DNA from: Hoplostethus atlanticus
Lineage: Eukaryota; Chordata; Actinopteri; Trachichthyiformes; Trachichthyidae
Direction: 5' to 3'
Assembly (NCBI GenBank): GCA_034670405.1
Contig: JAXDDX010000222.1
Coordinates: forward strand, 372,001-436,000
DNA: 64,000 nt
Below, one piece after another: positions 42,775 to 56,000 of this stretch. Made by a program: the position numbers and the translations under genes. The stretch's first letter is position 1. Every line of letters starts with the position of its first letter. The notes under the pieces were generated by a model that was given only the letters and a program-made list of their open reading frames with translations, was not told the DNA's origin and searched no databases.

Positions 42775-45700
42775 AACGCACACACGGAGAAGCAAATCCA
42801 AGCTATTTACACTCGCATCCACCTGCTGCCCTCTGGGAGCAGACCCACATACACATCCCACTTCCAGTCCTGACTTAAAAAAGGTGCACCACATACACTC
42901 CGATGATGGTAGAAAATGCAGCCATTAATAAGAATAGTGATGATGAAGGAAATTATGTCCCTTGAGATGTGCCCCCCTGCCCCTACAAGAGATAGAGGGG
43001 GAGGGGGGCTATAAAGTTGCCCAGCTGGTGAGTCCCTAGTCAGTTTTATTTAATTTTTCCCAAAAATGGAGACCGGAGCATAAGGGTTTTGCTCTTGCCT
43101 CTTATGGTTTCCTCACAAAATTAACAATTTATTTTTCTTTTAAAAAAAAATTGTTTTCTCTCTGGCTTGAAAGCAGTTGTACACACTGTTCACACCATTG
43201 TTAATATTGCTATTATTGGATATTTTTTAAAGTCATAATTCTTAGGTTAATTGGGTCATTTGTGTTTGTGATGCAGCAATAATCACCTTATTTTTTCCTT
43301 TAGTATTGGGAGAGAACCATGCAGAATGCTTTGCAACACCTTATAAAGCCTTATGGATGTGCCTTCCAGTCGAATCAGATTAAAATTATTGATCTCTTTC
43401 CAGATTGATAATATTACCTATATATTGATGGATAATACTTTTATTATTGGGTTTTAAATGTGATTCATTTTTAGTTGGAGAATCGTATTTATGCGAGTGG
43501 ATGGCATGAATTTAGTGAAGGGTGTCCACTTGACTGCATGAAGACTTTCTCTATCATTTCTCTTTCTTACCTTAATCGATTTGTTTTTTGGCCTTGGTGT
43601 TTTTTTTTGTTTTTTAAAAAATTTCTATTCCACATTTGAGTCTTCCTTTTTAACACTGTCGAATAAATGGATGTATTACTTAGTGCACTCGACTACTCAA
43701 TACAAGACACAATTTAGCTTCAACTGGGACAGTTGAGCCGCGCCTGAAAATATTTGTCTTGGGTCTTAAATGTAAGATCTAAAGGTCTTAAACGATTGTG
43801 TGTCAGAAATTAATCGAGTTGGAAAGATGTGAACTTTAATTTCTGATTAGCCTTGTCAGGTTAAAAGACCAGCTGTCCAGCATAGCTGCTAGTGAACTCA
43901 AACTTGTTTCTTTCAACCTTTAATTCTTGTTGTGTGTTCCCATGTATAATTCTTCTTCTGCTCTCCACCCCCACAACCTACTTAATACCTTGCCTTAATG
44001 CTAGAACTAACGATTGTCATCATTTCCTTTTCTCTTATAAGCCATACTGGCTGGACGATTGAGTTCCTCTCGTGGGTAAATGCAGATATAGCTAGCGCTC
44101 CATTAGAAACATGTAAAGAATTCTCTTTACCTGTCAGTCCTCTTTAACCAGTATTTTTAGTACAATTCCATGTATGTATATACATCTTAAGTTTTGTTTC
44201 CATTTCATGTCCACCTACATTAGTCTGTTACAGTTCTTGCTGTCGGCCTGCTTGTTGCTTGGAAAGTGCTGAATCGTGGACAGTGTCTTTTTTTTGTCTC
44301 GAGGGCGGTGTTAACTATTTATGCCACCGACAACGGCACTGAGCATATTCCACTTTGCCATTCTTAGCGCTACGGTAGACTAGTTGCATTCAAGTGTGCC
44401 CGTCTGGCTGCTTGTCTGCCATCCCGTTGTATAATGGACTGCTAGCTTCCCATTCTCACCTAGATGGGTAACTTGTTGGGTAGAGTTAATGCCATGCAGG
44501 TTTCAAACAGGAAGAAGGAGTGGATTAGAATGTGTCAAGGTGGGTGAAGATATACCTCTATGCATATGAGCTTGTGTTGCATAAGTACTTGTGATGAAAA
44601 GCCCATTCACTCGTTCATGTGAAAGGCTCTGTTCATTCAAGGGGCAGTCCCTTAGCCTTTTCTTTGCAAACTTGGGTGTTTTTTTTGGTCTTCGGGAGCA
44701 GATGTGGAGCATTTATCTTAAGGGTACCATGGCTCTGAAAGTACAGTGGCTGCTGGAGACACAATTTCTAGATCAGAAACTGCCGCAAAGCTAAATGGAT
44801 CAAAACAGGGTTCTTTTTATTTGTAATGTAGTTCTTTTGCCTCGCCTTCTCCAGGTAATGGTTCCTAGGCAACGTTAGCATGTCGGTTATTCTTTCCATA
44901 GATTCTGTCCTTTTACTGTATGCAATTTCAAAAAGAGGAATGTGACGCGACGCTTAGGTTAGATGAATGTAAATCTGATGAACACTACCAGTAGGAGTTA
45001 GCATATGTAGACATGGTTTTCATTCTCATTCGTATGAACGGTTTTCTCGCCATGTTGTCACAAGCTCAGATTCCAGTCCCACATTTAAAAATCAAAGTGC
45101 AGCGTGCTGTGTGTTTCAGGTTCAATGTACTATTACCATCCATACCATTCGGTGTCCTTCATCTAGAGGATGTGTACGTCAGGCCTTTTATATACGCGCG
45201 CGTGTGTGTGTGCGCGTGCATGGGTACGTGTGTGTGTGCATGTATATGCGTGTGCATGTATATGCACACACACACATGCAAACTAGTGTATTAAATACCT
45301 TTTATTCAAATATGTGCAAAGCATGTAACGGGTGGGGAAACTATCGATAAAGCTTTTCAAAACAATCAGAAGGCACAGTTAAACTAGGAGCTCTTCAGTG
45401 TACTGCTGTGAAGCACTCACCCTCCATTACTGTTACAAACATTACAAACAAAAACACGGGTTACTCACTATTTGTATATTAAAAATATATATATTATATA
45501 TGTATGCATATATAATATATATGTACATATGACTATCAATACATCTTGGAGGGGATCTTTTGTCTTTTGATATTTCACAGTAAAACATCGTGCTATTGAT
45601 ATGTCACAACCAAATAATGCGTGTTTGTGTGTGTTTTTTCTTCATTAATGTATTGATAGGTAGATTCGAGAGTTGTGTTGGGCCGCCGCTGGCAATGCAG

Positions 45701-46400
45701 TGGCGTCCTCCCAGCCTCTGTTTAGCCGAACTGACACTACTACTGTGCTGTTTTTAAGAAACCAAATGTCACCTGTACTCATGCGCCACGCCGACGTTTC
45801 AAATGTCATCATTTATGTATTTTTTAGCCAAAGCCCCCCCCCCCACTCCAAACTCCCATCTGTCATGAGTTGTATGGAGAAAAAGGTTTCTCATGACTTG
45901 TCATCCTCCACTACATATTGCAAACAACAACTAACCTGTAAATAAATTTAGTAGTCTAATGGCATAAATTAAGGGAGTGGAATATTAATGTCAAAATTAA
46001 TTTGGAGAAAGATATTTATTTTAGTTTAGAGTTTTCTCCAAGTTTTTTTCTTTATATTTTGGTTTTAAGTTAATTTGCATGTTGATTTTTCTTTTTTTGT
46101 TTGTCTCGATTTCGACAAATTTTGTCTTTTTGTTTCTCCTCCCTCACCCTCCCCCAGTCTGTGTATTTCTATCTTTTAAATGCCTTTTTGAAGAAAAGCT
46201 ATGACGACAAAAGCAGTTGCTTTCAACTCAAAAGTGGATGGAATCTACCCAGCCGGTTGAAACAGTAATGTTTTGATATACTGTACTGTTAACCGTCACA
46301 GATATGCTTTTTCTAACATTTTAACATTTATGATTACGAATACTTTGTACATCTTTATTGCAATAAATAAATCAAATTAAATAAATCATTTATCTTTCAA
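42775..46400 (+). other. slc12a2: slc12a2 3' UTR
   Basis: About 3.6 kb of AT-rich sequence without splice or coding signs follows the stop. It includes a possible hairpin (45230-45274) and an AT-alternating stretch (45478-45540). The strongest polyadenylation signals are the paired AATAAA at 46362 and 46380; earlier AATAAA sites (about 43663 and 45940) could give shorter transcripts. The length is in keeping with the long 3' UTR of mammalian NKCC1. Confidence 0.7.
46362..46385 (+). terminator. slc12a2: Polyadenylation signals (two AATAAA)
   Basis: AATAAA at 46362-46367 and again at 46380-46385, with T/G-bearing sequence (ataattgtctcc, cattgttg) just downstream. Inferred main 3' end of slc12a2. 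Confidence 0.6.
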
Positions 46401-46959
46401 ATAATTGTCTCCTCTCTTGCCACCTCATTGTTGACCTGAATTTCTGCAAAACGTATGTATTATCTGACACCCCATAATGCTCATATTTTTAAAAAAGGAT
46501 CATTTAAGTGGTATTTTGCTTATTGTTGCCCAAGACAACTGTAGTGCCTAAAATTCAGTCCTCTCTGATAAAAAAAAATTAGGAAAGGATAGGAAATTAG
46601 ACCCAGCTAATAATACTTAATTGTGTCTAGTGATGACTAGAGTTGAGATCAAATCTGAATCCAGTATAGCGGATGATTGAGGTTGACTTCAATGGGAGTG
46701 TGCCTGCTGAACAGTGAAAATGTCCTACAAAAGTGAAGATTTAAAGGAACTTATGATGCTGCAAAAGGAGACCTTTTACATGAAAGTAAACTGTATTTTC
46801 ACTCAGGTCTGTGACACATTTAAGCTATCCTACACATTACATCCCACTGAGATAATATGAGGCGTCATTGTCTATTTGAATGCAAAATGTTAAAAACAAA
46901 CTTAAATATTGTCAACTTTTTGTTTCTTAAACCCTGGAGGACCATGATATCCTTTAAAG

Positions 46960-47230
46960 CTGCAATATGCAACTTGTCTCCTTGAGATGGGAAGTGTATT
47001 TTTACCTCTCCCCCCTCAGTTCAAACACTTGTCACTCATCTTGATGAGTGCCTTGAAATGACGTCTGTACAGCCACCACAGGCGTTGAAGCAGATGGAGA
47101 ACGGAGCAACACTGACGGGTCTTGTCTTCTGCATGTTTAGCTTCACTGCTCTCTTTTCTTACAACTTTCCTCCATTGTTGTTGCTATAACTTCTCTGCTG
47201 TGTGGCTGCTAGCCTCACCTTGATAGCACA
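46960..47230 (+). repeat. Dispersed fish repeat (probable)
   Basis: Starts aaagctgcaatatgcaactt, a familiar opening of teleost non-autonomous repeats; related openings are at about 26235 and 58026. No open frame. Limits uncertain. Confidence 0.4.
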
Positions 47231-47264
47231 ACCAGACATTTGAAACAATAAATGGTTAGTACAC

Positions 47265-47430
47265 GACATCCCCCAGCCTTAGACCCTCAACAGGTGACAT
47301 GGAAAAACTCCCACAAAACCTTTTAGGGAAAAATGGAAGAAACCTTGGGAAGGGCAACTTAGAGAGGGATCCCCCTACCAGGACAGTCGGGCGTGCAATA
47401 GATGCCCAGTTTGGGAAACCAGTGTATACA
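47265..47430 (+). repeat. Dispersed fish repeat
   Basis: gacatggaaaaactcccaca ... aaccttgggaagggcaactt agagagggatcccc is a repeat pattern common in teleost DNA. It is followed at once by a short tandem duplication. Confidence 0.45.
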
Positions 47431-47462
47431 GAGTGCATAAATGTTTATTTGGGTGGGACATC

Positions 47463-47640
47463 ACAGCAAACAGCAGCTCAGTCAACATCATTGTAGGACT
47501 AGGGGACCACACAGGCGCCAACACTGCCCAGTTGCAGCCTGGGGGCACTGCCCAGCGTCCACAGCAAACACCTGCTCAGTCAGCATCGTCCTAGGAGTGG
47601 GGGACCACGCAGATGCCAACTCTGCCAAGCTGCAGCCTGG
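47463..47640 (+). repeat. Two imperfect tandem copies, period about 97 bp
   Basis: cagcaaacagcagctcagtc (47465 on) recurs as cagcaaacacctgctcagtc (47562 on). Each is followed by a gggggaccac-like stretch (aggggaccac in copy 1), then gccaac, and ends gcagcctgg. Confidence 0.8.
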
Positions 47641-48349
47641 AACAGATAGGAGACACACCCACATGCAAGCAGACTCATTCATGTTCTCTCACTCACACAG
47701 ACAAAGCGTGACCAGCGTCACTGGACAGGAGCAGGTTGACCAGGAGAACAGGACATGTAGGCAAGATGCCAGTATCCATCGGCAGGAACCTGAGCCAGGG
47801 TAAGCTGGTCTAGCCTTACCCTGAGAAGAGAGTAAATAAGTGTATAGAAGGATACTATTGATAGTAAGAAGGGCTCTTCGCATGGCAGTGGTAGAACACC
47901 ATTGCTTTCCATAAGGATTTATCATATTAGAGATATAATAAATGTTTGTAGTGTTTCCAAGCGATTTGCCCACTTTGGCTTTAAGAGGCCTTCTATCAAA
48001 TAGCAGGTAGCTTCCAATAGTTGGCTATAGTTATCAATGCTTAATGAACTTTACTGTTGCATATAAGTGACTTATTTATGATTCTGAAGAGTGATTAGTA
48101 CTGGATCAATGAGAAATATCCCCACTGTGCCTTAGTGACGGGCAATGATAAGCCTATTTACTTAAACATTTACACTATCTGCAATTTTCCTCCAGCAATC
48201 CTCTCAGTTGCAGCAGCAACGGTGTTACTTTTCACTGTTATATTTTTTGTATTACATCTTGAGAGATCTTGTATCTTGAGAGAAAAACAAATGTCTACTG
48301 AATGTGTTGAAACTGTTGGCAGTATACATCTGCCTACAATGGTCACGTG

Positions 48350-48791
48350 ACGGTCAGAACTGGGCCATGGAGCAATAGAAGGAGGAGGCCTGGTTTGATG
48401 AATCACATTTTCTTTTACATCATGTGGACGGCCGGGCGCATGTGCGTCGTTTACCTGGGGAAGAGATGGCACCAGGATGCACTATGGGAAGAAGGCAAGC
48501 CGGCGGAGGCAGTGTGATGCTCTGGGCAATGTTCTGCTGGGAAACCTTGGGTCCTGGCATTCATGTGGATGTTACTTTGACACGTACTACCTACCTAATC
48601 ATTGTTGCAGACCAAGTTCACCCCTTCATGGCAACGGTATTCCCTGATGGCAGTGGCCTCTTTCAGCAGGATAATGCGCCCTGCCCCCCTGCAAAAATTG
48701 TTCAGGAATGATTTGAGGAACATGAACACAAAGAGTTCAAGGTTTTGACTTGGCCTCCAAAGGTAGTTTTAATGTTATGGCTGATCGGTGT
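48350..48791 (+). pseudogene. Tc1-like transposase remnant with right terminal repeat
   Basis: The + strand encodes GGGSVMLWAMFCWETLGPG, HPFMATVFPDGSGLFQQDNAP then, after a stop, FEEHEHKEFKVLTWPP. This is the second half of a DDE-type Tc1 transposase; the D of QQDNAP is a catalytic aspartate. The right end aatgttatggctgatcggtg ta is a known fish Tc1 terminus. The N-terminal half and left terminus are gone and an in-frame stop follows KIVQE, so it is inactive. Confidence 0.8.
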
Positions 48792-49783
48792 ATGTTTATA
48801 TAGTTTTCTACCATTTTTATTATTTTATTTGTTTATTCTCTAGGTGTGGTTATACTCTGTCAATGTTGCATGTGATTGGCTATTTGTTACAAACCCCGCC
48901 CCTTTTATGTGAACGCCCTCATACTAGCTGGACTGTAACATCCTGGTTTGACAGAACGAGTTGATAACCAGCTTTGTGAGACCGGTTAGTCAGGATTGCC
49001 ATTGTTTGCTGCTGTGAAGCCAGCGATCGCTAAAATAGTCGGACTATTTTGAACTTGCTTTGAAGAGGGGATGAGGTATTGGTTACTCATCAAAAAACAC
49101 TTTATTGACTCCACCAGATTATATATTACAGCTCTTGACCACCCTCTCCTGGTATTACAGGGAACTGCCCTCACACAGAACTGTTACTTGCGATAACTTA
49201 ATTCTATCACTACATGTTCCCTTTTCTAATAGCTGCATGCTGGATGTAATAAACTAACTCAGCAACCTTCAACTTATCTATCAATTCGCTATGGCACTCT
49301 GCCTTCAAATTAGTTCTAACCCACCGTATAAACTGCAGTTAAATCTATACAACTTGTTTCTAAACTCAGTGCTGTATTAGAAAATCTCATAACAGTCCAA
49401 TGCTGTTACAAACAGCTCAACAATTATCCTTTTGTTTTCTTTTTAGTCCATGTATCCTCTCAGTCCATGCCCATCACCTTTATGTCCGACAAGGCAAACT
49501 CATGGTAGTTAGAGGGGCTGTTATCCTTCTTCTTGCTCTTCAAAATAAGTGACGCCAGGGAGGGGGACAAGTAGCAACATCCTCTTTGCAGCAGGAAGCA
49601 ATGGGAAATGTGGTCTTAATTTTGAGAAACACTGTGGACAGCAAGTCCATGCTCAGACCTATGACTATCTTTTACGTAATTTCTTGCTGCTTGTAATCCC
49701 TCAGGCCATCTTTCCAGGGTAGTAGCTGGACCTATGTATTGAGAAATGTTTGATCAGAGTATCAGGGAGTTGGTTCAGATTTT

Positions 49784-50285
49784 TTATTTTGTTAGGACCA
49801 GCATGGCCCTAACAGTAGTTTTCGGATTATAACTGATAGTGTTTCTCATGAAGATACAAAGTAATGAGAAAAGGTTGGCAGTAGAACAGTGTCTGGTGAA
49901 GATTAGGTCCAGTTGGTTGCCAGCCTTGTGGGTAGGAGGAGATGGGGAAAGGACTAGGTCGAAGGAGGAGAGGAAAGAAAGAAGAAAATCAAACTTCTCA
50001 GTCTGGATGTTGAAGTCACCGTGAAGGATGAGTCCAGAGCCATCGTCAGGTAAGTGGGAGACCAGTGTGTCAAGCTCACCAAGAGGGCCTGGTGGGCGAT
50101 AAACAACCGCAATGGTGAGCTTGACTGGATAAGAAACAGTGACAGCATGAGACCAGTACCACCGCCTCGCAGCTCTGGGAGTGTGAGAGAAAGAGTACAC
50201 ATCTGACAGAGTTGCGGGTGTGGCAGTGTTTTCTGGGGTGATCCAAGTCTCAGTTAGAGCAAGAAATTAGGCCTGCTCTATGCAT
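49784..50285 (-). mobile_element. LINE endonuclease fragment (L2/CR1-like)
   Basis: The - strand gives LALTETWITPENTATPATL, SDVYSFSHTPRAARR, a frameshift near GGGTGL, then LTIAVVYRPPGPLGELDTLV, GLILHGDFNIQTEKFDF and AGNQLDLIFTRHCST. HGDFNI and LDLIFTR are conserved blocks of APE-type endonucleases. Only the endonuclease region is present. Confidence 0.8.
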
Positions 50286-50360
50286 CCCACTCTAGGCTGA
50301 CAGGTGGTCACCAAACCACTAGGGGCAATGATACACTATTTACAATCAATTACTTTTCTT

Positions 50361-50687
50361 TTCCAGGCAAAATGACTTATTTCCGATGTCTGGAAATCAG
50401 CACACATTTTACCACTATTTAAAGGGGGTGTTTCCAGTGAGTTGGATAACTATCGACCAATTTCAAAACTCCCTTATTTAGCTAAAATATTAGAATCTTT
50501 AATAACTCAGCAATTACGCACATTTTTAACCATGAACAACATTTTAAATCAGCATCAATCTGATCAGACCTGGCCATAGTACTACCTCCGCAGCCTCTCT
50601 GGTCATAAATGAAATCATAAGTGAAACAGACAGTAAACAAAAATGTGCAGCCTTATTTATAGACCTGTGCAAGACTTTTGATAGTTA
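50361..50687 (+). mobile_element. LINE reverse transcriptase fragment
   Basis: The + strand encodes LFKGGVSSELDNYRPISKLP, YLAKILESLITQQLRTFL and NNILNQHQS. After a frameshift it continues AASLVINEII and KCAALFIDLCKTFD. NYRPIS and FIDLxKxFD are reverse transcriptase blocks of non-LTR elements. Orientation is opposite to the neighbouring endonuclease fragment, so these are two insertions or an inverted one. Confidence 0.8.
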
Positions 50688-50699
50688 ATCATTCACATT

Positions 50700-52659
50700 C
50701 ATATATACACACACACACACACACACGTTAAAAAATGGTTAAATAGCACTTATTTACAATCCTGTATTATTGCATGGCTTCATAAGGTTCATATTTAATA
50801 GTGAGTTGACAAACATTTGCACAATACAAACCAAAAACAAGACCAACAAACAAAACAAAGTGTTTAAAATTTAAAGTGTATTAAATGTATTGCAAAATGT
50901 CTGCACATAGTAAAATCATATCAAAATAATAACAAAGATAGTGGAACATAGCTTGTGTAATATATCCAAGTGATAAGACTGTCTCTGCATAGATATGCAT
51001 GTAAACAAGTCTCTGCTAGTAGTTCACAGTCAAAGGCTCTGTTCACACTCTAGTTTTCAATGTGAACATGGTTTGTTTCAATACTAAGCAGCATTGACAA
51101 ATTGTTCCCAAAGTAGTTCCTAGAAATGTATTTTTGGTTATCTGCAGTAGATTGACCTGTTTGGTACTTAGTGCTCTATGGTATTTATCACTTTAGATTT
51201 GTGGTGTTACGTACTTTTCAGATTCACCATTTATCCCTTAAATAAAACTCTTAAGCTCACAATAGTCTAGGTACAAGATATCTAGAATTAAGAGCACAGA
51301 TGTGACTTTGATCCTCTGTAAAATACAATATAATGTGCACTTTGCAAAATCGTGACTTGATTTTGTTTTTATTTAGTACTTTTACAGATTGTTAGAATGT
51401 ACAGGTTTCATTGCTGCTTTTTTATGCTGTCAATATTTTATGCTTATTTATAAAGTGCCAACTTCCCTTTTCACTATATAACCTAACATAGTGCTCATAT
51501 TGGAAGTGACCAATCCCCAACCTGAGGTGAAAATACATTATCAACATATATATTTATAACCCATGACTCAGTACGTCAGTATTATGATAAAGCTTTCATT
51601 TTCAGAGATTTCCAGATAAATATATTGTCTAAGGCCAGCAAGCTGTCAATTGATAAATATAATTATAACTACTATTTCTTTGTGTGATTTTACAACACTG
51701 GCTGTAGACATTGGGTCTAAGAAAAGTCATTTTGAAACCACTGTCAGTTGACTGCCGCTGGGCCTTTCTAGTGTTAATGTAGTTATGTTGTATATGGATC
51801 ATATATGTCATATGTTTATATGGCTCTTGGCATCAGGTCGAAAAAGAGAAATGGGATACCAGAGGAAAGGATGTTTCTCAGATACATGTTTTAAAGCATA
51901 GCAATTTTCAACCTGGACTCTACATCATTTTCCATCATACCAATTGCTTCTGACCAAATCAGCTGATTCCCTATGGAGCATTCTGCTTGCCTGGGTGCAG
52001 TACTAAGGGGCCAATAGATGCTCCAAAAATCAAGCACCCGAAGCCTCTTTTTCAACATATTGACGCTCACTCTGTAATGAGACTTGTATATATTTCAATT
52101 TATCCATGACCTGACGACTTTCACTATTTATTTTGCTCTACATTACATCTCATGCATGTAGCAGATAGGCAGCCGTGGCAGGCCAGCAAAGAGGAAACAT
52201 GGAAATGCTACAGCAACAGCCAAGGTAGCATCAAAACTATACCAGAAAGGCATGACTTTTTTTTTTTTTTTTACAGACATGTCTCATTACAGAGCGAGCA
52301 ATCAATGTGTTGAAAAGCAAGACATGGTTGCTTTTGGGGTTTATTTCTGTGTCTATTGCCCACACCGAGGCAAGCACGATGTAAATAGCTTCATAGTGAA
52401 GCAACTGATGAAATGTTAGTCAGAATTGATCAGTATGATGGAGAATTATGGGAAAATAGGGTCCAGGTAGAAATGGCTAGTTATGCTTTAAGCTTCCATT
52501 CACTTTCTTAATAATAAAAAACACAGATTATTACAGTACTTTCAGGTCAACATTAACATTAGGAAATTGGGCTGTAGAACAACTTACACCCAAAATGTTA
52601 TCTTCGGTGGCTAAATGGTAGTAGAAAGCACTAGTATGTGAGTATAGTGGGTCTTCCTG
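50700..52659 (-). other. fbn2: Probable fbn2 3' UTR and flank
   Basis: Repeat-poor AT-rich sequence between a (CA) run at about 50708-50726 and the fibrillin stop codon, read on the - strand. A candidate AATAAA on the - strand lies at 51368-51373, giving a 3' UTR of about 1.3 kb. No coding signs. The true transcript end is not decidable by eye. Confidence 0.4.
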
Positions 52660-53034
52660 CTACTGCAGCTGGATGCGCAGCCTCATTCGCAACTTCTGCC
52701 CAAGCTGCCCTGTTTGGTTTTCTTGGTTCTGGTGTCCCTCTTTCGGTTGAGCTTTGCCATAGAGCAGCAAGCTGGAGATCTCCAGTGTGTATTCCTGCGG
52801 CACGGCGATAGCCTTCCTCTTGGTGCTGCACAGGTAGCTGAGGCCTTCACGCTGCTGTATATGAAAAAGGCTGTTGTGGTTTCCAGCGGTGATGATGTAG
52901 CGGATGCGCCCAGAGAAAAGCTTGATGGCGGGTAACAGTTCTAGGATGTGATGCCGTGGGTCGATTTGCGATGCGTCAAGGACCAGTTCGAGGAGCTCCT
53001 CCATGGCAAGGCTCGCCAAGCTAACGTGGTTAGG
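52660..53034 (-). CDS. fbn2: fbn2 last exon: C-terminal propeptide and stop
   Basis: 375 bp, 124 residues plus TAG, phase 0. Begins [18 protein letters not shown] and continues [53 protein letters not shown]. It fits the fibrillin propeptide (asprosin in FBN1, placensin in FBN2). The acceptor TTCCAG at 53040-53035 gives the conserved VSLAS; the nearer GTTAG would break the frame. Confidence 0.95.
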   Translation of the reverse strand, partial: PNHVSLASLAMEELLELVLDASQIDPRHHILELLPAIKLFSGRIRYIITAGNHNSLFHIQQREGLSYLCSTKRKAIAVPQEYTLEISSLLLYGKAQPKEGHQNQENQTGQLGQKLRMRLRIQLQ

Positions 53035-56000
53035 CTGGAATTAGAATTCATACTGAGGGTTATGAGTGTCATACAAGTGCAGACAAATGGATCTTGCAAA
53101 TCAGCGGAAAGATTGGGTATCTTAAGAAAAGGCCATCTAATCAGTCTAAATAGAGGAGCACCCCATCCCCACTAACCAAGATGCCACAGATTCACCCAAA
53201 TTAAATTCTGGCGTCGGGTTCGTTCACCTCTCCAGGCGAATTGATACTTAAGAGTGGGATATCTGACCAGAATTTTGTCCCTCACCTCCATAGTTCCTGT
53301 TTCATTTGCATTGCGTCTGTTGCGCCCATTCTTCTTGGGGTAGCCGCTGGTCTTGCATCCATAGCAGGTCTTTTCAGACAAGGCCTTCGCTTTTCCAACA
53401 GGGCTAAACTGGCTATTTGCAAAGCCCATACCTGACACGCAGTGGCTTCACAATTTTATTTTAAAAAAAGCACATTGTAAGACAAAGAACATGAATACAG
53501 ACATTGCAACATGAAAACAATTACACATGAAAAAGATAAAGACAACTACAGTGTATTCAAAGGAAATTAATAAGCTGATATCTGATTTTAGCCCAATATC
53601 GGCCCCATATATCGGAAAACTGATCATGTATTGGCTAACTGATGTATTGGTGTAACCCTAGTGGTAATACACTGATCATTACCCTTGGCCCACGCGATAG
53701 TAGCCCGATGGACAGCCACACAGGTATCCTCCCTCGGTGTTTGAGCAGCCATAGTTGCAGGGATTCTTGCTCGTTCTTGAACATTCGTCGACGTCTTCAC
53801 AGCTGCTGCTCAACGGGCTGAAGGTAAAGCCTGAAGGACACGCACACTTGAAGCTTCCCAGTGTGTTGTAGCAGGAGGCTGATCCGCAGCTGCCCGGATT
53901 AGAGCACTCATTCTCATCTGGGAGGCAGAAGATTGGAAAATGTACAAAGATGGAAGTAACTGTTCAACAGGAGATGTGATTCATCTCTGGAACAACTAGC
54001 CTACAATTACACTACAATTATTAATTTGTTCATTTAGGGTAGGTAGAATCTTCCATGGCGGGGATTCTGGTCTCTGCCTCAGTTAGTCAGGCCTCATTTT
54101 CGCCCACTTTCGCGGCCAAGCTGGCCAAGGAACTGTGCATCTGGGCGATAGAACTAGCTATAACTAACAGTGTTCAGACTACTGTCACGATGCGGGAGCC
54201 AACAACATGGATTTTGGTCTCTTACATCTCTTTCTTGTTTCGCTGTGGTCTTCAAGATGAAAAAAGTGAAAATTCTCGCGTTTCTTGGGAATTGGGACAT
54301 ATTAACTACATTTTACACTTAAAACACGTAAAAACGGCATATAAAAGAATGAAAGGAGGAGAAAAAAACACTCATTAACAACAAATTGGGAGCATTTAGG
54401 CAGCCATTTTCTACTGGGTCATGTGTCACCTCAAACTGGTACTGAGTACTACTTACCCACACACTGGTTCCACTGGTAGTGCTGCATGTACCCCTTAGGG
54501 CAGCTGCAGCGGTAGCCGCCCTGCTGGTTCTGGCAACCGTGCTGGCATCTGTGGCTGCCGTCACATTCATCCACATCTGACGAGATGAACAGAAAGGACA
54601 AATTACCATTATGATTATCCTCATTGGTTATTAGCATTATCAACAGTACTGCAAGGATCACAGAGCCTCAGTTTTTTCCTTGGTTCTTCAGTGTAGCAGT
54701 AAAATTATATTTAGCATCCGGCATTAGTCAGACTGTAGGTGCTAACATGCTTGAGTTTAAGGTTTAAAGTTTAAGGCTTACAGTATTTCACATCTTGAAG
54801 GTTTAAGTGTGCTTGCCTAAAAGCCTAAAAGCTAAACATTCTCTATCACCACTGATAGCAGCAGAGAGCTGCCAAGATTGCAAGCTATCTTGGAGTGATA
54901 CTAGACAGCAAACTGTCAGGTCAACATTGCTGCTACCACCGATCCTGCAGGTTTGCACTCTACAACAATAGCATTCTACCATGTACCATCAAGGTCCTAG
55001 TGTCTGCACTTTACAACCAATCACTACATACTGGAATGAATGATTAAATACCTGCAGACTCTCAGGCCTCCATGGACCATGATTGAAAACCACTGCTCTA
55101 CAACTACAATCTGCCAAATCAGAGCCTGTCTCACTAGGAAATAAGTCTATTTCAAGCTTTTCATTTCCTGTCTGGACTAAAGTAACTGGTAAGGTAACCT
55201 CCTATTTGGGCTCCTGATGTACTCTCTTCACTCCATAGTGCTGCAACCTACCATGTCCTCAACTACACTAAATAATCTAATGTCACCACCATCCTACACT
55301 CCTTCCACTTCCTCCTTGCAGCTGCTCGTATAAAATTTTAAACCCAAACCTCCAGACTATGCTCCAGCCCTACACCTACACAAATTACCTTCTCAATCTA
55401 GCCAGAACTGCATGGAGTTACTCCTTGTCTTGTGTTTTTGAAGACAAGACCATCAGCTAAATGTCTAAAATGTAATGTAAAGACAGTAGGAGTGATGGAC
55501 TTCTCAGCTGTACTGTAATCTGCATACACCCAGGAGCTAAGAAGCTAGTATAGTATGGATCAGGGCTAATAGAACTTGATTTATGAGTGGTTATTGTAGA
55601 GTCCCTTTTCCATAAATTCCATAACGTTTCCATTGGTCTGAAGGTCAAAGGCTTTCCCCATACTTGGGGAAACAGGAGGGATAAGCGTCAAGACCGGATA
55701 AAGAGACAGCCAGAGCTGGACCCTGGAGGTATAGGGGGACGCCATCCCTTTACAGCCTTGAAACCCAGCACTGGGTTTTTTAATTCATCATGACCATCAA
55801 GGGGAGACATTAAATGGAGTGTAGGAGGGGGATAACATAATACATAAAGTTGTTTTATCAGTCTGTCTATCAGTCTTTACAGGAGCTACTGTATACCTAG
55901 GATCATTTCCCATAATCCCATATGACAGGGGGACGCAGTGAGATGGCATTTGGCCTACATTGCACTTAGTAGAGATGCTGCAGTTTCAAAGGCTATCCTA

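Noticed and set aside
53012-53019. Starting the last fibrillin exon at the internal Met or at GTTAG
   Set aside because: Phase conflict with the upstream exon and loss of the conserved VSLAS block.
53286-53431. Starting the fibrillin furin exon at the AG of gtgtcag (53434-53432)
   Set aside because: With the phase left by the preceding exon this runs into a stop; the AG at 53447-53446 gives the conserved HCVSGMG.
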